DNA of 8,661 bases from Actinosomnolentus pattersoniae (SeqCode) (lineage in GTDB: Bacteria > Actinomycetota > UBA4738), in the NCBI GenBank assembly GCA_013817655.1, contig JACDCJ010000071.1, forward strand, positions 1 through 8,661. The letters are read 5' to 3'. The notes under the pieces are model-generated. The model was not told where the DNA came from. It ran no database searches and worked only from the letters and a program-made list of their open reading frames with translations. The translations under genes were made by a program, and so were the position numbers. Of the stretch, positions 1-7,198 are shown one piece after another (the first letter of the stretch is position 1; every line of letters begins with the position of its first letter).

Positions 1-217
1 CCGCAACCGTCTGAGCGTCGATGAGGAGCTCGAGCCGTTCCCTCTCACGGTCGGACTCGCGAAGGGCGAACCCGAGCGCCAGGTAGAGGATCAGGATCGT
101 GACCGCCACCGCGAAGACGATCACCGAGCCCAGCTTGGCCCGGATGGAGGGGAGGCGGTCCAGGGGACGAGTGATCCTGCGCCGCCGCTCGCGCCCGGGC
201 CCGACGGAGGAGGTCAC
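1..217 (-). CDS. Probable sensor histidine kinase, N-terminal fragment (cut by window edge)
   Basis: This reading frame starts with GTG at 217 and stays open to the window edge, giving 72 residues. The N-terminus is short and basic (many Arg, residues 9-26), followed by RLPSIRAKLG and a strongly hydrophobic segment at about residues 29-52, then a charged stretch rich in Arg/Glu (53-64). This is the usual start of a membrane sensor kinase: cytoplasmic tail, first transmembrane helix, extracytoplasmic sensor region. The GTG start overlaps the TGA stop of the response regulator by four bases (GTGA), the arrangement expected for translationally coupled two-component partners. No kinase motif (H-box, N, G1) lies inside the window, so the kinase call rests on context and the N-terminal look. 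It could instead be another membrane protein coupled to the regulator, but that is less likely. The partner would be the regulator at 214-918. Confidence 0.72.
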   Translation of the reverse strand, partial: MTSSVGPGRERRRRITRPLDRLPSIRAKLGSVIVFAVAVTILILYLALGFALRESDRERERLELLIDAQTVA

Positions 218-918
218 GGCGCTTCGCCGTCCTCCCGGAACGAATAGCCCACGCCATGCACGGTCCGGATGTATCGCGGCTCGGCGGCCTCGTCTCCGAG
301 CTTGCGCCGGATGCGCGCTACGTGGGAATCGACCACGCGGCCGCCCGCATAATCGCGGTAGCCCCAGATCCGATCCATGAGCTGCTCCCGCGCGAACACG
401 ACCCCGGGGTGTCGCGCCAGGGTCAGAAGGATCTCGAATTCGAGCGGCGTGAGGGCGAGCTCGCGTTCCCCCTGAAGCACTCGCCTTCGAGCCGGGTCCA
501 CGGTGAGGTCGAAGCGCGTCACGGCCTCCGCGCCGGCCCCCCTCTGGATGCGCTCCATCCGCCGCAGGATCGCCCGGACTCGCGCGGCCAACTCCCGGAG
601 GCTGAACGGCTTCGTCATGTAGTCGTCGGCCCCCACCGCCAGGCCGGCTACCTTGTCCGCCTCGTCGGTCCGGGCAGTGAGCATGAGGACCGGGATCCAG
701 TCCGACTTCTGGATCTCCCTGCAGACCTCGAGCCCGTCCATGCCGGGGAGCATCAGGTCTAGGACGACGAGGTCGGGGCGCTGCTGGGCGACGGCCTGCA
801 AGGCCTGTAGCCCGTCGTGGACGGTCCTCACGCGGTACCCCTCATTCAAGAGGCGCGCGCTGACGGCCTCGGCAATGGCCTCTTCATCCTCGACGACGAG
901 GATGTCGAAGGGATTCAT
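214..918 (-). CDS. OmpR/PhoB-family two-component response regulator
   Basis: The product is a DNA-binding response regulator of 234 residues from ATG at 918. The receiver domain spans about residues 4-118, with the acidic pocket E10/D11, phosphoacceptor D54 in VVLDLMLPGMDG, T81 and K103 in the TKPF motif. The winged-helix output domain spans about 130-228, including LTPLEFEILLTLARHPG, the VVDSHVARIRRKLG recognition-helix region and the terminal RTVHGVGY hairpin. This identifies the OmpR/PhoB subfamily, which binds DNA as a phosphorylation-driven dimer. A GTG at 945 would add nine residues, but no ribosome binding site precedes it and MNPFDILVVEDE is a typical family start, so 918 is preferred; SD support is weak for either. 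The stop overlaps the start of the probable kinase gene. It lies 116 nt downstream of rseP. Which stimulus or regulon it serves cannot be read from the sequence. Confidence 0.96.
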   Translation of the reverse strand: MNPFDILVVEDEEAIAEAVSARLLNEGYRVRTVHDGLQALQAVAQQRPDLVVLDLMLPGMDGLEVCREIQKSDWIPVLMLTARTDEADKVAGLAVGADDYMTKPFSLRELAARVRAILRRMERIQRGAGAEAVTRFDLTVDPARRRVLQGERELALTPLEFEILLTLARHPGVVFAREQLMDRIWGYRDYAGGRVVDSHVARIRRKLGDEAAEPRYIRTVHGVGYSFREDGEAP

Positions 919-997
919 TCGGGCAATCGTAGTGCCCTCACCCACGGGCGCCGGCGGGTGGAGCGTGGAGAAGCTGTGGCAACCCCGGGAGCCTTCC

Positions 998-1013
998 GGC
1001 GCTGCTCAGCGCC
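998..1013 (-). terminator. Short GC-rich hairpin after rseP, possible weak terminator
   Basis: The gap between rseP and the response regulator contains a perfect 6-bp inverted repeat with a 4-nt loop, read on the minus strand as GGCGCT-GAGC-AGCGCC, about 22 nt after the rseP stop. There is no following run of T, so it is not a classical intrinsic terminator. High-GC actinobacteria can carry U-less hairpins after operons, so partial termination or processing here is possible. No convincing -10/-35 pair for the downstream two-component genes was seen in 919-1034; they may depend partly on read-through. Confidence 0.3.
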
Positions 1014-1034
1014 TCGATGATCGATCTCCGGTAC

Positions 1035-2168
1035 TCACCGGAACGGGTTCGGAATGGGGTTCACGATGTCGAGGTACACCACGCTGAGAGCGAACAGGAT
1101 CATAAAGCCGGCGACCAGGGCCGTCAGCGGGATGAGCCTTCGCGCGTCGACCGGACGCCTCCTGATCTTCTCCACCGCGAGCACCGCCAGATGGCCGCCG
1201 TCGAGCGGAGGCAGCGGGAGGAGGTTCAGAATGCCGACGAAGACGTTGAAGAGGACGAAGAGCTGGAAGAGCGCGTCCCAGGCCCCCGCCTGGCCCGCTT
1301 CGGCCGACAGGCGGACCGCCCCGACGACGCTCACGACGTCGTCCGACGTCCTGGGCGCGGAGCCCGCGAGGAGCTGCCCGATTCTTCGCAGCCCGGCCGG
1401 ACCGAAGACGTCCCCGAGCCGAACCACCACCGCCTTGGTGATAGTGCCTGTGACGAGGGCCCCGCGCCCGATCCCGCGCAGTGGATCGATCCGGTCCCTG
1501 CCGATCAACCTTCCGTCGGCGAGGCCGATTCCCAGCCGGCCCACCTGCTCGCCGCCCACCTCCGAGAGGACCGGCGTCGCGCGGACCACGATCCGCTCGC
1601 CTGCTCGCTCGACCATGATGGCGAGCTCCCGACCTACTCGGGCGCGCGTCAGCGCGACGAGATCGTCGGACGAAGCGACCCGAGATCCGTCGACGGCGAG
1701 GATCACGTCGCCCTGGCGAAGGCCGGCCTCGGCAGCCGGCGACGGACGCCCATCCAGGGTGGGCTCCACACCGCTCACCACCGGCTGGAACTCCGGTGTC
1801 CCGATGGCGGAGAAGTAGACCGCGAGAAAGATCACCGCCATGACGAAGTGGGTGACCGGGCCGGTTCCGATGACTATCGCCCGCTGCCATGCGGGCTTGG
1901 CCCCGAACGTCCGTGGACGGTCACCGGGTTCGGGCTCCTGAAAGGGGTTCATTCCGGCGATCCGGACGTAGCCGCCGAACGGGAGCGCCTTCACGCCGTA
2001 CTCGGTCTCACCACGCCGGGTGGACCAGAGGCGGGGACCGAACCCGACGAAGAACTCCTCCACCTTGATGCCGAAGGCCTTCGCCGTCAGGAAGTGCCCC
2101 GCCTCGTGGATGAGGACGACCACGAGGATGGCGACGACGAAGAGGATCGCGACGAGCCAGCCGGCCAT
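1035..2168 (-). CDS. rseP: RseP-type site-2 (intramembrane) zinc metalloprotease
   Basis: This is a membrane-embedded M50 protease, the family that cleaves anti-sigma factors and other single-pass membrane proteins after a first cut (RseP in E. coli, Rip1 in mycobacteria). The 377-residue product begins with a hydrophobic helix (3-20) running into the zinc site H21-E-A-G-H25. A GYVRIAGM segment at 67-73 follows, then a second membrane helix around 99-122. A single PDZ domain covers about 128-203 (AEAGLRQGDVILAVDG at its core). The third zinc ligand is D323 in NLLPLPPLDGG (315-325), and a last helix lies near 347-367. Most actinobacterial homologues have one PDZ domain, as here. The start at 2168 is chosen because it places the first helix at the N-terminus; upstream in-frame starts would overlap dxr and add a non-conserved Arg/Ser/Pro-rich stretch. 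The ribosome binding site is weak. It lies 58 nt after dxr, in the usual cluster position. Confidence 0.96.
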   Translation of the reverse strand: MAGWLVAILFVVAILVVVLIHEAGHFLTAKAFGIKVEEFFVGFGPRLWSTRRGETEYGVKALPFGGYVRIAGMNPFQEPEPGDRPRTFGAKPAWQRAIVIGTGPVTHFVMAVIFLAVYFSAIGTPEFQPVVSGVEPTLDGRPSPAAEAGLRQGDVILAVDGSRVASSDDLVALTRARVGRELAIMVERAGERIVVRATPVLSEVGGEQVGRLGIGLADGRLIGRDRIDPLRGIGRGALVTGTITKAVVVRLGDVFGPAGLRRIGQLLAGSAPRTSDDVVSVVGAVRLSAEAGQAGAWDALFQLFVLFNVFVGILNLLPLPPLDGGHLAVLAVEKIRRRPVDARRLIPLTALVAGFMILFALSVVYLDIVNPIPNPFR

Positions 2169-2226
2169 CAGTGGATGCTTCGGAAGAGGGTGACCCCAGG
2201 GGCCCCCTGCGGGGCCGGCGCCTCGC

Positions 2227-3384
2227 TCACAGCGACCGGATGATCTCTGCAGCCCGAGACCGTGCCCAGACATCGGCCCGGCCGAGCGTGACCTCGGAGA
2301 CGACCGGCGCGGCCTGATGCTCGTCGAGGACGGCCGCAATCACGTCGGCGATCTGCACGAGGCGCAGGTTGCCCTCGAGGAATGCCGTCGCGGCGACCTC
2401 GTTCGCGGCGTTGAGAGCCGCCGGGTACGTGAGCCCCAACCTCCCCGCCCGGTACGCCAGGTCGACCGCAGGGAACGCCTCCCGATCCAGGGGCTCGAAC
2501 GTCAGCTTCCCGAGCTTGCCGAAATCGAGTCCTGAGATCCCCGCCCGCAGACGATCCGGATAGGCGAGGGCGAGCTGGATCGGCAGGCGCATGTCGGGAG
2601 CGGCCAACTGCGCCATGAAGCTGCCGTCCAGGAACTCAGCCATGCCGTGGACGATCGACTCCGGGTGCACGACGACGTCGATCGCGCTGTAGTCGAGGCC
2701 GAAGAGGTAATGCGCCTCGATGACCTCGAGCCCCTTGTTCATGAGGGTCGCCGAGTCGATGGTGATCTTCGGGCCCATATTCCAAGTGGGATGGGACAGG
2801 GCCTCCTTCACCGAGGCTTTCGCGAGCTCGGGGCGGGTCCATCCTCGGAACGGGCCACCCGAGGCCGTGAGGAGGACCCGCCGAAGGTCGTCCCGCCGCT
2901 CTCCGCGCAGGCACTGGGCCAGCGCGGAGTGCTCGGAGTCCACCGGCACGAGGCGATCGGGTTCCCCCTTGACCAGGTCCATCACGAGCTCCCCGCCGAT
3001 CACGAGGGACTCCTTGTTCGCGAGCGCCAGCATCTTGCCGGACTGAAGGGTGGCGAGGGACGGCCCGAGCCCGACGGCGCCGACCATGGCGTTCAGCACC
3101 ATGTCTGCTTCGGAGTTCCGCGCAAGCACCTCGGGAGCGTCGGCGCCGGAGAGCAACTCGACGCCCCGAAGCCCGGCCAGACGGGCCTGAAGGTCGCGAG
3201 CCGCCTGCTCGTCGGCGATCGCCACGAGGGGCGGCATGAACTCGCGTACCTGGCCGACGAGCAGGTCGTGGCTGGTCCCGGCCGCGAGCCCGACCACGCG
3301 GAAGAGATCGGGGTTCCGGCGGACCACATCGAGGGCCTGGGTTCCGATCGAACCGGTCGAGCCCAGGATGGCGAGGCTTCGCAT
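2227..3384 (-). CDS. dxr: 1-deoxy-D-xylulose 5-phosphate reductoisomerase
   Basis: This enzyme converts DXP to 2-C-methyl-D-erythritol 4-phosphate with NADPH, the first committed step of the MEP route to isoprenoids, in the cytoplasm. The 385-residue length is typical. The NADPH-binding turn GSTGSIGTQ is at 8-16, and LANKESLVIGGEL at 121-133. The metal-site residues are D149 and E151 in VPVDSEHSA and E220 in MNKGLEVIEAH. The SGGPFR motif is at 175-180, and the flexible active-site loop runs from H198 past W201 to the ITIDSATLMNKG segment. All expected catalytic positions are present. An in-frame TAG lies two codons upstream of the ATG at 3384, which fixes the start; the nearest purine-rich stretch (GGGGGAGGG) is about 15 nt away, a rather long spacing. 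The gap from cdsA is 70 nt with no clear terminator. Product name also: DXP reductoisomerase, IspC. Confidence 0.98.
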   Translation of the reverse strand: MRSLAILGSTGSIGTQALDVVRRNPDLFRVVGLAAGTSHDLLVGQVREFMPPLVAIADEQAARDLQARLAGLRGVELLSGADAPEVLARNSEADMVLNAMVGAVGLGPSLATLQSGKMLALANKESLVIGGELVMDLVKGEPDRLVPVDSEHSALAQCLRGERRDDLRRVLLTASGGPFRGWTRPELAKASVKEALSHPTWNMGPKITIDSATLMNKGLEVIEAHYLFGLDYSAIDVVVHPESIVHGMAEFLDGSFMAQLAAPDMRLPIQLALAYPDRLRAGISGLDFGKLGKLTFEPLDREAFPAVDLAYRAGRLGLTYPAALNAANEVAATAFLEGNLRLVQIADVIAAVLDEHQAAPVVSEVTLGRADVWARSRAAEIIRSL

Positions 3385-3454
3385 CGCCTATGAGGTTACC
3401 CTCCCCCGGCGACTTTTTTCGGTGGTTGCCGTCGCGATGTCGCGCGCGGGCGGT

Positions 3455-5179
3455 CTAGAAGATCAACCGGAAGAAGTAGAAGGCGGCCGGGGCAACCCAC
3501 AGCGCTGAGTCGATCCGGTCGAGCATGCCGCCATGTCCCGGCAGGATGGAGCCCATGTCCTTCACCCCGATGTCACGCTTCAGCGCCGACTCGGCGAGGT
3601 CGCCGAGGGGAGCGAACACCACAACGATGCCGGCGAGGCCGAGCGCCGTGACGGTCGACAGCACGTCGATGGACGGGAGCAACGCGACGGCGACCAGGAA
3701 CGTGGAGACCGTTGCCCCGACGAGCCCCTCCAGCGACTTCTTCGGACTGATCGTGGGAGCGATCGCGCGATTCCCCCAGACGGTGCCCACGACGAAGGCC
3801 GCCACGTCGTACCAGAAGGTGAGGCCGAGGACGGCGAGCAGGAGCACCTGGCCGGAGTTCTCCTGGATGAGGATGAGCAACGTGAACGAAGCGAGGAATG
3901 GCACGTAGAGGATGCCCAGCATGGTCGCGGCGATGCTGGCGAGCAGCCCGGCGCGCGCCCTGGGCGCGGCCGCCATGTACCAGAGGAACGACACGACGAG
4001 CGAGAGCGCTATGGAGAACAGCATCGCCGGCTCGCCCCGGAGGTAGGACGAAGCAAGCAGCAGCCCCCCCGCGACGAGCCCCAGAGCGGTCGCCGGTTGA
4101 TGACCTCGACGCTTCATCGTCGCGTAGAACTCGGCCTGGCCAAGCAGGACCACCAGGCCGGCCACGAGGGCGAACGCCCATCGTTGCCACGCGAGCGCGA
4201 TGAGCGCCGCCAGGGCCAGGCCGGCCGCCGTGAGGATGGCCACCGGAACATTGCGACCCGTCGCCGAGGGTTCCGGCTCACCCATGACGGGGCGCGAGGT
4301 GGGGTCCTCCCAGGTGGGGCCGAGCATCGCCTCTGGCTCTCCAACCTTGATGCGACGAGGCTCCGGCCTGGTTGGGGCCGCGGGCTCCCGCTGGGCGGCG
4401 CGGGCCGGGGACTCCTCGAGCGTCTGGTCCTCGTCTAGCTCCGCCGGAGACCGGAACTCCTCGGCCAGCCGATCGGCCTCCGCCTCGACATCGGCGAGCG
4501 ACGGCTCGCCGGACTCCGCGCCCGCAGGCGTCCCAGCTCTCGCCGACGAGGGCTCGGGAGCTTCGAATGCTCGGGCGAGGCGGCTCCTGCGCCCCTCCTC
4601 CTGCTCGCTGGCCGCGCCGGGCAGGTCCCGGTACTGAGGCGGGGCCTTCTTCAGGTCGTCGACGCTGATCGCCGGGGGACGATCGTCCTCGTCGGAAGGC
4701 GATACGCCCGCGGACCGGCTCGCGCCTCCCCCGCTGGTCCCGGGGCGAGCTCCGGCGCCGGCCGTTGTAGCTCCCCCCAACTCATCGAAGCCGAACTGGT
4801 CCGGACCGGCTCCCGGCTCGGGCAGTGAGACGTCCAGGTCATCCATGGCGTCCTCTTCTTCGCCGAGGACGTCGTGGAGGGTGACCCAGTCGTCGTGGCT
4901 CAGCTCACCCGTCGCGTCGGAAGATGGCTCCAGGTCCTCGGCGGTCGTGGGCCGGGGATCCTCCGCGGCTGGCCTTGCGTCGCCGAGGTCGTCCCCCGGT
5001 TGCGTCTCGCGTGTCTCGGGCTCCCGCGGCCGATCCCCTCCTTCGGCAGACCTGCGCTCGCCCGAGCCGGCCCCCCCCTCCTCGGGCCAGGCGGGATCCT
5101 CGATTGGCGAGAAGAACCGATCGAGGTCGTCGAAGACATCGTCCGGTCGGCTGTCGTCGCGATCCCTGTCGCCCACCAT
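3455..5179 (-). CDS. cdsA: Phosphatidate cytidylyltransferase (CDP-diacylglycerol synthase) with long acidic N-terminal extension
   Basis: The enzyme makes CDP-diacylglycerol from CTP and phosphatidic acid at the membrane, the branch point for bacterial phospholipids. The catalytic part is residues about 308-574: several transmembrane helices, the SPKKSLEG motif (478-485), and the full family signature from S531 to S558 (SALKRDIGVKD, then LPGHGGMLDRIDS). Family members are usually about 270-300 residues; this one has 574. Residues 1-307 are Asp/Glu/Pro/Gly/Ala-rich, look disordered, and contain scattered hydrophobic islands such as VFDDLDRFFSPIEDPAW (15-31), HDDWVTLHDVLG (95-106) and GPTWEDPTSRPVMGEP (287-302). 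The start at 5179 is well supported: GGAGG lies 4 nt upstream, and the ATG overlaps the frr stop (TGATG). The internal ATG at 4285 (M299) has no ribosome binding site. The reading frame is open throughout, so the extension appears genuinely translated. Its function is unknown. Confidence 0.96.
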   Translation of the reverse strand: MVGDRDRDDSRPDDVFDDLDRFFSPIEDPAWPEEGGAGSGERRSAEGGDRPREPETRETQPGDDLGDARPAAEDPRPTTAEDLEPSSDATGELSHDDWVTLHDVLGEEEDAMDDLDVSLPEPGAGPDQFGFDELGGATTAGAGARPGTSGGGASRSAGVSPSDEDDRPPAISVDDLKKAPPQYRDLPGAASEQEEGRRSRLARAFEAPEPSSARAGTPAGAESGEPSLADVEAEADRLAEEFRSPAELDEDQTLEESPARAAQREPAAPTRPEPRRIKVGEPEAMLGPTWEDPTSRPVMGEPEPSATGRNVPVAILTAAGLALAALIALAWQRWAFALVAGLVVLLGQAEFYATMKRRGHQPATALGLVAGGLLLASSYLRGEPAMLFSIALSLVVSFLWYMAAAPRARAGLLASIAATMLGILYVPFLASFTLLILIQENSGQVLLLAVLGLTFWYDVAAFVVGTVWGNRAIAPTISPKKSLEGLVGATVSTFLVAVALLPSIDVLSTVTALGLAGIVVVFAPLGDLAESALKRDIGVKDMGSILPGHGGMLDRIDSALWVAPAAFYFFRLIF

Positions 5180-5739
5180 CAGACCTCCGTGAGCTCTTTC
5201 TCCTTGTGCCCGAGGACGCCGTCGATCTCGGCCACGTGGTGATCCGTCAGCCGCTGCAGCTCCTTCTCGGAGCGGCGAAGGTCGTCTTCGGAGATGGCGT
5301 GGTCGTGTTCCATCCGTTCCAGAGCCTCCTTTGCGTGGCGGCGGACGTTTCGAACGGCCACGCGGCCTTCCTCTCCCCGGTCCCGGGCCATCTTGATCAA
5401 GTCTCGGCGACGCTCCTCCGTGAGGGGAGGAAAGGCGAGCCGGATGACGTTCCCGTCGTTCGACGGCGTAAGGCCGAGGTCCGAGGACATGATCGACTTC
5501 TCGATGGAGGCGATCGCGTTGCGGTCGAACGGTTGCAGCACCAGCAGGCGGGGCTCCGGCACCGAGAAGGACGCGAGCTGGTTCAGAGGCACGGCCGTGC
5601 CGTAGTAGTCCACGTTGAGGCGCTCGAGGAGCTTGGGATTCGCGCGGCCCGTCCGGATCGACGCGAGCTCCTCGCGAGCGAACGAGACCGCTCCGCGCAT
5701 CTTCTGCTCGGCGTCATGCAGGGTTTCCTCGACATTCAT
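5179..5739 (-). CDS. frr: Ribosome recycling factor
   Basis: RRF works with EF-G to split post-termination ribosomes so that subunits can be reused. The 186-residue product has the family's usual length. Helical domain I begins at the N-terminus and contains the conserved IRTGRANP segment (28-35). The LNVDYYGTAVPLNQLASF stretch leads into domain II, with RLLVLQPFDRNAIASIEKSI and the domain-joining LTPSNDGNVIRLAFPPLTEERR region. The C-terminal helices are highly charged. The ATG at 5739 has an upstream GAGGAG about 14 nt away, so initiation signals are moderate. Its TGA shares one base with the cdsA ATG, suggesting translational coupling. A 76-nt gap separates it from pyrH; a small CAGAG/CTCTG inverted repeat there (5775-5792) is too weak to call. 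Confidence 0.98.
   Translation of the reverse strand: MNVEETLHDAEQKMRGAVSFAREELASIRTGRANPKLLERLNVDYYGTAVPLNQLASFSVPEPRLLVLQPFDRNAIASIEKSIMSSDLGLTPSNDGNVIRLAFPPLTEERRRDLIKMARDRGEEGRVAVRNVRRHAKEALERMEHDHAISEDDLRRSEKELQRLTDHHVAEIDGVLGHKEKELTEV
5184..5188 (-). promoter_or_regulatory. Ribosome binding site deciding the cdsA start
   Basis: GGAGG on the minus strand, inside the last codons of frr and 4 nt before the cdsA ATG at 5179. It supports initiation at the far upstream ATG, and hence translation of the long acidic N-terminus of CdsA, rather than a start near the catalytic domain. Confidence 0.75.
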
Positions 5740-5815
5740 GGTGGCCTGTCACACTCCTCGGGCCGACGCTGGCACAGAGCCTATCGACTCTGAGCTCCGG
5801 GGGCCACCGGGCTTG

Positions 5816-6577
5816 TCATTCCGCCGCCGCGTGCACGAGCGTGCCGATGGGCTCCCCGAGGAGCGCACGCCTGATGTTGCCTTCCTGGCGAAGGTCGAAC
5901 ACGAAGATCGGCATGCGATTCTCCATGCACAGGGAAACGGCCGTGGCATCCATCACGGTGAGTCCACGCTTGAGCAACTCGATGTATTCGAGCGCCTCGA
6001 ACTTCACCGCGTCCGGGTTCAGGTGGGGGTCCGAGTCGTACACGCCGTCGACCTTCGTGCCCTTGAGGATCGCCTCGGCCTTTATCTCCAGCGCCCGCTG
6101 CGCGGCAGTGGTGTCCGTCGAGAAGAACGGCACGCCCATGCCGGCCGCGAAGATGACGACCCGGCCCTGCTCGAGATGCCGGATGGCTCGTAGGGGGATG
6201 TAGGGCTCGGCGATCTGCGCCATGTGGACGGCCGACTGGACCCGGGTGTCCACGCCGATCCGCTCCAGCGCATCCTGCAGGGCAAGCGCGTTCATCACGG
6301 TGGCGAGCATCCCGATGTAGTCGGCCCGTGCTCGGTCCATCTCCGGCGCCTGGCGTCCGCGCCAGATGTTTCCGCCCCCCACGACCACGGCAACCTCGAC
6401 GCCCAGCGCCAGCACTTCTCGCAACTGGGTCGCGAGCACGTGAGTGGCCTCGGCAGAGATGCCGAAGAGCCGTTCCGGCGGCGCGAACGCGTCGCCCGAG
6501 AGCTTCAGGAGGACGCGGCGAAAGATCGCTCGCGGCTCCTGCGCCATCGGCTCGCGGCCCGGCTCTTCCGTCGTCAC
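5816..6577 (-). CDS. pyrH: UMP kinase
   Basis: UMP kinase phosphorylates UMP to UDP using ATP, an essential pyrimidine step in the cytoplasm; bacterial enzymes are hexamers of the amino-acid-kinase fold, commonly regulated by GTP and UTP. The product is 253 residues from the GTG at 6577. Visible motifs are RVLLKLSGDAF (21-31, phosphate-binding Lys25), VVVGGGNIWRG (64-74), ADYIGMLATVMNALALQ (85-101), DTRVQSA (110-116), GVPFFSTDTTAAQRA (148-162) and GTKVDGVYDSDP (173-184). All match the bacterial PyrH family. The start is uncertain: GTG 6577 lies 9 nt after tsf with AAGAGG rather far upstream, while ATG 6547 would give 243 residues and a start closer to many homologues, with no better ribosome binding site. 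Either way the enzyme core is intact. It is followed by 76 nt and then frr, the conserved order. Confidence 0.97.
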   Translation of the reverse strand: MTTEEPGREPMAQEPRAIFRRVLLKLSGDAFAPPERLFGISAEATHVLATQLREVLALGVEVAVVVGGGNIWRGRQAPEMDRARADYIGMLATVMNALALQDALERIGVDTRVQSAVHMAQIAEPYIPLRAIRHLEQGRVVIFAAGMGVPFFSTDTTAAQRALEIKAEAILKGTKVDGVYDSDPHLNPDAVKFEALEYIELLKRGLTVMDATAVSLCMENRMPIFVFDLRQEGNIRRALLGEPIGTLVHAAAE

Positions 6578-6586
6578 CGTGGCCGC

Positions 6587-7198
6587 TCAGGCCTCTTCGC
6601 CGAGCACGAACCGTGCGAAACGGCGGACGACTACGTTCTCGCCCACCTTGGCGGCGACCTCGTTGACCAGGTCGGAGACCGTGCGTGAGTCCTCCCGGAT
6701 GTATGGCTGGTCGAGCAGGACCGTCTCCTTGTAGAAGGTCTCGAGCTTCCCCTCGACGATCCGCTGCAACACGGTCTCGGGCTTGCCGAGGGCTCGCGCC
6801 TGCTCGAGATAGATCTTCCGCTCCCCCTCCACGACGTCCAGCGGAACGTCGTCGCGGGACACCCAGCGCGGATCGCGGGCGGCCACCTGCATGGCAACCT
6901 CTCGGGCCAGCCGCCGGAATTCCTGTGTCCTGCCGACGAAATCGGTCTCGGAGTTCACCTCCACGAGCGCGCCGATGCGGCCCTCGCCGTGGATGTACGC
7001 GTCGATCACGCCCTCGGCGGCCTGGCGCCCCGACCGTTTCTTGGCCCCTGCCAGCCCTTTTTCGCGAAGGAGCTCCTGTGCGCGGGACACGTCGCCGCCC
7101 GACTCCACGAGGGCCTTCTTGCAGTCCATCATGCCGGCGCCCGTCAGGTCGCGAAGGCGTTTGACGTCCCCCGCCGAGATGGTTCCGGGATCGCTCAT
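6587..7198 (-). CDS. tsf: Elongation factor Ts, short form
   Basis: EF-Ts is the nucleotide exchange factor that releases GDP from EF-Tu. The N-terminal UBA-like domain (about 6-45) carries family signature 1, LRDLTGAGMMDCKKAL (15-30), and signature 2, EVNSETDFV (80-88), includes the TDFV motif that contacts EF-Tu. The protein ends with GENVVVRRFARFVLGEEA, the usual terminal strand. At 203 residues it is the compact type, close to Thermus EF-Ts in length and clearly shorter than the E. coli protein (about 283 residues), so it should have a reduced core with one subdomain. The ATG overlaps the rpsB TGA as ATGA, indicating coupled translation; the preceding GGGGG is a modest ribosome binding site. 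The end is not truncated: the C-terminal family motif is present just before the stop. Confidence 0.98.
   Translation of the reverse strand: MSDPGTISAGDVKRLRDLTGAGMMDCKKALVESGGDVSRAQELLREKGLAGAKKRSGRQAAEGVIDAYIHGEGRIGALVEVNSETDFVGRTQEFRRLAREVAMQVAARDPRWVSRDDVPLDVVEGERKIYLEQARALGKPETVLQRIVEGKLETFYKETVLLDQPYIREDSRTVSDLVNEVAAKVGENVVVRRFARFVLGEEA

Noticed and set aside
45..257. 70-codon minus-strand frame overlapping the response regulator end and kinase start
   Set aside because: Arg/Pro-rich and out of frame with both neighbours; the frame beginning with the GTG at 217 gives a proper membrane helix and explains the region better.
1017..2243. 408-codon open frame on the plus strand opposite rseP
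   Set aside because: Composition is Arg/Asp/Glu/His-rich without any domain, and it mirrors the codon pattern of rseP on the other strand. Long antisense open frames are expected at this GC content.
3414..3419. Run of six T on the plus strand between dxr and cdsA, suggesting a terminator
   Set aside because: Genes here run on the minus strand, where this is a run of A, and no stem precedes it in either direction.
4283..4285. Internal ATG of cdsA (M299) as the real start, giving a normal-length enzyme
   Set aside because: No Shine-Dalgarno sequence precedes it, whereas the ATG at 5179 has GGAGG and overlaps the frr stop, and the frame between is uninterrupted.
3533..4438. 301-codon plus-strand frame opposite cdsA
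   Set aside because: Arg/Glu/Gly/His-rich shadow with no start signal of note, no motif and no neighbouring plus-strand gene.
5775..5792. CAGAG/CTCTG inverted repeat with TAGGCT (-10-like) between pyrH and frr
   Set aside because: Stem of only 5 bp, no T-run and no -35 partner; insufficient for a terminator or promoter call.
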